Of a stretch of DNA of 9,204 nt, positions 6,719-9,204 are shown piece by piece (positions within the stretch are counted from its first letter, which is position 1; each line of letters opens with the position of its first letter). Location: assembly GCA_043820045.1 (NCBI GenBank), contig JBDREF010000277.1:1-9204 (forward strand), in the 5' to 3' direction. This DNA comes from JBDREF01 sp043820045 (GTDB lineage: Bacteria; Planctomycetota; Phycisphaerae; Sedimentisphaerales; Anaerobacaceae). The notes beneath the pieces are model-generated. The model saw only the letters and a list, made by a program, of their open reading frames with translations. It was not told where the DNA came from and made no database searches. The position numbers and the translations under genes are program-made.

Positions 6719-7324
6719 TCACTTTTGCTCTTTTTCCAACAAATGGAAAGATTCTCGCAATTTTGCTCGTGCACGGTGCAGCAGCACACCGGTAGCATTC
6801 GCGCTGATACCGAGTTCGGCGCCGATTTCTCGATAGCTCATATCGTTCAAATATCGCAGGCAAAAGGCCGTCGCTTCCTGCTTCGGCAGCCTGCTCAGCG
6901 ATTCTCGCAACCTAACTGTTAGTTCCTGCTGTTGCGCTTGTTGCGACGGGCACGGATCCGAACTCTGCATCCGCTCGCTGCACTCCGGGTGGGTAATGTC
7001 CGTCGCAAAGTTCGACCGTCGAAATCTCTGGCGCAACTGATCTATCGCCCGGGCGGTGGCCAACCTGGCCAACAGGGCGGAGAAATTCCGCACACGCTGG
7101 CGCCGGCAGAACCTCAGAGCTGAAACAAAAGTCTCCTGGAAACAGTCGGCGGCATCTGCATGGTTGCCCAGCAGCCTGTAAGATATCTGCCACACAGCCC
7201 GTCCGTGCTCTTCGATAATTACCTGCCAGTCAATCACTTGCAAGTCCCGTTGGAAACTTACTGCTGTGCCCTGCTTTCGATCGAGCTGCCGACAGGGCAA
7301 GCGAAGCTCTTCTTTGGCCCGCAT
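6719..7324 (-). CDS. RNA polymerase sigma factor, ECF subfamily (sigma-70 family)
   Basis: This is a 201-residue alternative sigma factor that would direct RNA polymerase to a specific promoter set, probably in response to an envelope signal. The sigma-2 region spans about 34-105 (HGRAVWQISYRLLGNHADAADCFQETFVSAL, with the DAADCFQETF core of region 2.2; then ATARAIDQLRQRFRR of regions 2.3-2.4). The sigma-4 region spans about 137-192 (LSRLPKQEATAFCLRYL, then MSYREIGAELGIS as helix-turn-helix and GVLLHRARAKLRE). Sigma-1.1 and sigma-3 are absent, as expected for ECF proteins. The ATG at 7324 has only a weak ribosome-binding site and gives a long N-terminus. A GTG at 7237 (residue 30, VIDWQVIIEEHG) would give a more usual ECF start, so the true start is uncertain. 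It is the first gene of the operon. Confidence 0.93.
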   Translation of the reverse strand: MRAKEELRLPCRQLDRKQGTAVSFQRDLQVIDWQVIIEEHGRAVWQISYRLLGNHADAADCFQETFVSALRFCRRQRVRNFSALLARLATARAIDQLRQRFRRSNFATDITHPECSERMQSSDPCPSQQAQQQELTVRLRESLSRLPKQEATAFCLRYLNDMSYREIGAELGISANATGVLLHRARAKLRESFHLLEKEQK

Positions 7325-7564
7325 TACTTCAGCCGTCGTTATGTTAGTCGCTGCGTCACACTATTTTATTACAAAGATTTCCAGTGCTCGACGATGCTTT
7401 GCGATTTGAGTGTCGGAATCTTTAGAAAAAAATCACATTTTATTTGAATTGTCGAAATTTTTTCTTGCAAAGATTTTTGCTTTGCAGCAGAATGGCATCG
7501 TTTGAATGGCCAGGGGCAAAAATTAGCAAAGAGGCGGACGACAATTTTCTCAACGGAGGCCAGA
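7325..7564. promoter_or_regulatory. AT-rich divergent intergenic region
   Basis: These 240 bases separate the sigma operon (minus) from the TPR gene (plus) and must hold both promoters. It is distinctly AT-rich. On the minus strand a TAAAAT -10-like hexamer lies at 7368-7363, about 39 bases before the sigma ATG, but no convincing -35 sits 16-18 bases upstream. I could not assign a plus-strand promoter. TGCAAAG (7466-7472) and CTTTGCA (7480-7486) form a perfect inverted repeat with a seven-base gap and may be an operator. CAAAGATTT is repeated directly at 7372-7380 and 7468-7476. I see no GGAAC-type ECF promoter with a properly spaced -10. Confidence 0.35.
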
Positions 7565-8365
7565 ATGACGGCAAGAGTCAATCGCAGGAAAGTTGGAGCA
7601 GAGAGTTTTGCTTTTGGCTTCGGTTTGGTTTCCCTTTTCGCTTTCTCGGTACTTTCAATTTGCGTGACCGTTCTGGTCGGTTGCAACGAAGAACAAAATA
7701 GGGCGGCAGTTGACCGGGACATTCCGGCTGCAGCAAAGAAGGCGGATTTGCAGAGGACGCTTGATCGCAGGTTTGAGAATCCTGATGCGCATTTCCAGTT
7801 GGGTCAATTGTATCAGGCGGAAGGCCAGTGGCAGAAGGCGGAGTATCATTATAATATAGCTTTGAGTTTCGACCCTTCATATGTGCAGGCGCAGGCCTCA
7901 ATGGTAAAGCTGTTCCTTGACAGCGGTGATACTGCCAAATCCAGAACATATGCCGAGACTCACATGAATGATGTTTCCAAGTCGGCCATACAGTCTGTTC
8001 GGCTTGGCGCGGCGTTTCAGAAGCAGGGTCTTGACGAGTATGCTTTGACTTGTTATCAGCGAGCGCTTGATCTGGAGCCGAGTTCGGCCAGTATTAACAA
8101 GCAGGTCGGTTTCTACTATCTGGGCAAAGGCGACAAGGTCAGGGCAAAGGAGTACCTGGTCCGAAGTTTCCAGCTTGATCCGGCGCAGCCGGACGTCGCC
8201 GGTCAGTTGGGTCGGCTCGGCGTCGAAGTAAGAATACCGGAAAGGGCCGGGACATCCGGGCAGGCGGAAAAGCCCGCCGAGGAAAAAGAAAAGGAATATA
8301 AAATCCTGGCGAAGCACGGGATGATGCAGGTAGAGTCGTCGGAGAAGAAGAGCGAAAAAAAATGA
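7565..8365 (+). CDS. TPR-repeat lipoprotein
   Basis: The protein has 266 residues. It begins with a long basic n-region (TARVNRRK) and a hydrophobic stretch ending in the lipobox LVGC (Cys40), so it should be exported and lipid-anchored. Tetratricopeptide repeats follow: about 73-106 (AHFQLGQLYQAEGQWQKAEY...ALSFDPS), a degenerate one at about 107-137, then 141-173 (GAAFQKQGLDEYALTCYQRA) and 175-207 (VGFYYLGKGDKVRAKEYL). The C-terminal 58 residues are charged and Lys/Glu-rich with no recognised domain. TPRs bind other proteins; the partner is unknown. I chose the ATG at 7565 because GGAGG (7555-7559) lies five bases before it. The frame is open back to a TTG at 7502, which lacks such a site. 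It is transcribed away from the sigma operon and ends before a strong terminator. Confidence 0.88.
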   Translation: MTARVNRRKVGAESFAFGFGLVSLFAFSVLSICVTVLVGCNEEQNRAAVDRDIPAAAKKADLQRTLDRRFENPDAHFQLGQLYQAEGQWQKAEYHYNIALSFDPSYVQAQASMVKLFLDSGDTAKSRTYAETHMNDVSKSAIQSVRLGAAFQKQGLDEYALTCYQRALDLEPSSASINKQVGFYYLGKGDKVRAKEYLVRSFQLDPAQPDVAGQLGRLGVEVRIPERAGTSGQAEKPAEEKEKEYKILAKHGMMQVESSEKKSEKK

Positions 8366-8368
8366 GTG

Positions 8369-8424
8369 ATGCTCGATGGTCATGACTGCTGATCGGGCCA
8401 GGTCAGGTATAATGGATCGAGCAT
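8369..8424 (+). repeat. Inverted repeat after the TPR gene
   Basis: ATGCTCGAT (8369-8377) and ATCGAGCAT (8416-8424) are exact reverse complements enclosing 38 bases. Inside, CTGATC and GGTCAG can pair with one G-U. A T-rich stretch (TTTGGTTTTGCTTTTT) follows. It could be an upstream, weaker terminator or part of a structured 3' end for the TPR mRNA, just before the clear terminator. Confidence 0.5.
8408..8413 (+). promoter_or_regulatory. Consensus -10 hexamer (TATAAT), possible small-RNA promoter
   Basis: A perfect TATAAT lies between the TPR gene and the terminator. No good -35 is found at 16-18 bases upstream (ACTGCT at 17), and no extended -10 TGn is present. If active, it would start near 8420 and stop at the terminator, making an RNA of about 60 bases. 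It may equally be chance. Confidence 0.2.
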
Positions 8425-8444
8425 TTGGTTTTGCTTTTTCATTG

Positions 8445-8483
8445 CCCCGTAGCGAACGGATGCGCTGCGGGGTTTTTTTGTTT
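8445..8483 (+). terminator. Rho-independent terminator of the TPR gene
   Basis: CCCCGTAGCG (8445-8454) pairs with CGCTGCGGGG (8463-8472) through ten base pairs including one G-U, with an eight-base loop, followed by TTTTTTTGTTTT. It separates the TPR gene from the symporter gene, so the symporter must have its own promoter between about 8484 and 8560. I could not identify that promoter. Confidence 0.92.
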
Positions 8484-8560
8484 TAAATTTACCTTCTTTC
8501 CACTTATTATCTCTGTTGTCGTGAGCTGATTTCTTGATAGCAGGCTAAGGGGTAAATGCT

Positions 8561-9204
8561 ATGTTGGGATTGCACGCTGCTGATATTGTTGTCCTGGTGC
8601 TCTATCTGCTTGGCATGGCCACCATAGGTGTCTGGAGCGCCAGGAAAATAGAAGAGAGCCATGACTTCTTCATGCCCCGAAGGTTCGGCAAGGCGATGAT
8701 GGTCATGTTCGGATTCGGCGCCGGCACGCATTCGGATCAGGCTGTGGGGGTTGCATCCAAGAGTTTTTCAAGCGGGCTTTCCGGGATATGGTATCAGTGG
8801 CTTTGGCTTCCCTGTACGCCTTTTTACTGGCTGATAGCGCCGGTGATGCGGCGGTTCCGCGCGATAACGACGGGTGACGTTTTTGAGGCGCGGTACAACA
8901 GGAGCGTTGCGATGCTGTATGCAGTCATCGGAATGCTGAATCTCTCGGTCAATATCGGTCTGATGTTGCGAGGCTCGAGCGAGGTGATCTCGGCCAGTAC
9001 GCAGGGTCTGCTCTCGGCGAACGTGGCGATAGTGGTAATGACGATTGTTTTCGTCGTTTACGGCGTCGCCGGAGGTCTTGCTGCGGCTATCATCACCGAT
9101 TTTATCCAGGGCATCCTGACGATCATCTTCTCATTCTTGCTGCTTCCGCTGGTGATGAACGCCGTTGGGTGGATGGACGGGATACGCGAGGCGATCACAG
9201 ACCC
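8561..9204 (+). CDS. Sodium:solute symporter family protein (5' part, cut by window edge)
   Basis: The first 214 codons of a membrane transporter of the SSS family, which imports solutes such as sugars, amino acids or vitamins with sodium ions. The start MLGLHAADIVVLVLYLLGMA gives the first membrane segment, followed by the typical loop (SARKIEESHDFFMPRRFGK) and a second region GFGAGTHSDQAVGVASKSF. Further hydrophobic segments include IWYQWLWLPCTPFYWLIAPV, LYAVIGMLNLSVNIGLML and ANVAIVVMTIVFVVYGV. The family signature YGVAGGLAAAIITDFIQGIL is at about 167-186. Substrate cannot be told from this part. AAGGGG (8547-8552) lies eight bases before the ATG. The frame stays open to the window end, where about half or more of the usual length is missing. 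Confidence 0.9.
   Translation, partial: MLGLHAADIVVLVLYLLGMATIGVWSARKIEESHDFFMPRRFGKAMMVMFGFGAGTHSDQAVGVASKSFSSGLSGIWYQWLWLPCTPFYWLIAPVMRRFRAITTGDVFEARYNRSVAMLYAVIGMLNLSVNIGLMLRGSSEVISASTQGLLSANVAIVVMTIVFVVYGVAGGLAAAIITDFIQGILTIIFSFLLLPLVMNAVGWMDGIREAITD

Noticed and set aside
7363..7383. ECF-type autoregulatory promoter (GGAAAT on the minus strand) before the sigma gene
   Set aside because: The GGAAAT is present but no fitting -10 element lies 15-17 bases downstream, so it is not listed as a promoter.
7502..7564. TTG start at 7502 for the TPR lipoprotein
   Set aside because: No ribosome-binding site precedes it, and it would place 21 extra residues before an already complete lipoprotein signal; the ATG at 7565 has GGAGG at ideal spacing.
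7369..7722. 117-codon minus-strand open frame in the divergent intergenic region
   Set aside because: It covers the promoter region and the lipoprotein signal sequence antisense; its translation is low-complexity and lysine-rich with no domain.

Overview
The window looks like a chromosomal segment of a planctomycete, most likely of the class Phycisphaerae. This is inferred from three things: a DnaN, DciA (DUF721), GyrB gene order; a GyrB with a long E. coli-style insertion; and an ECF sigma factor paired with a membrane protein carrying an N-terminal 'PPGPPEEL' segment of the kind I associate with planctomycete anti-sigma proteins. I have no alignment to confirm the taxon. Base composition is moderately GC-rich in genes and clearly AT-rich in the divergent intergenic region at about 7325-7564.

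Layout. Bases 1 to about 448 hold no supportable gene. They hold three kinds of repeat: a dispersed-type repeat (1-60), a nested cruciform-like inverted repeat (84-180) and a second nested palindrome (206-291). A plausible sigma-70 promoter for dnaN follows (349-377). Then come three replication genes on the plus strand: dnaN (sliding clamp, 542-1645), a dciA-like DUF721 gene (1697-2041) and gyrB (2146-4650). They end at a strong hairpin terminator (4696-4728) that can also serve the convergent minus-strand operon. No recF lies between dnaN and gyrB, and gyrA does not follow gyrB.

The minus-strand operon reads from right to left: ECF sigma factor (7324-6719), single-pass membrane protein that is probably its anti-sigma partner (6709-5975), and an exported coiled-coil protein of unknown function (5978-4806). 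The first two genes are 9 bases apart, and the ribosome-binding site of the second overlaps the stop of the first. The second and third overlap by 4 bases (ATGA). This is a tightly coupled three-gene regulatory cassette, and its last gene is the least understood item in the window.

Divergent from the sigma operon is a TPR lipoprotein gene (7565-8365), ending at a very clear terminator (8445-8483). A perfect TATAAT at 8408-8413 just before that terminator could drive a tiny RNA, but this is weakly supported. The window closes with the 5' part of a sodium:solute symporter gene (8561 to the edge). I saw no tRNA, rRNA, CRISPR array, insertion sequence or transposase.
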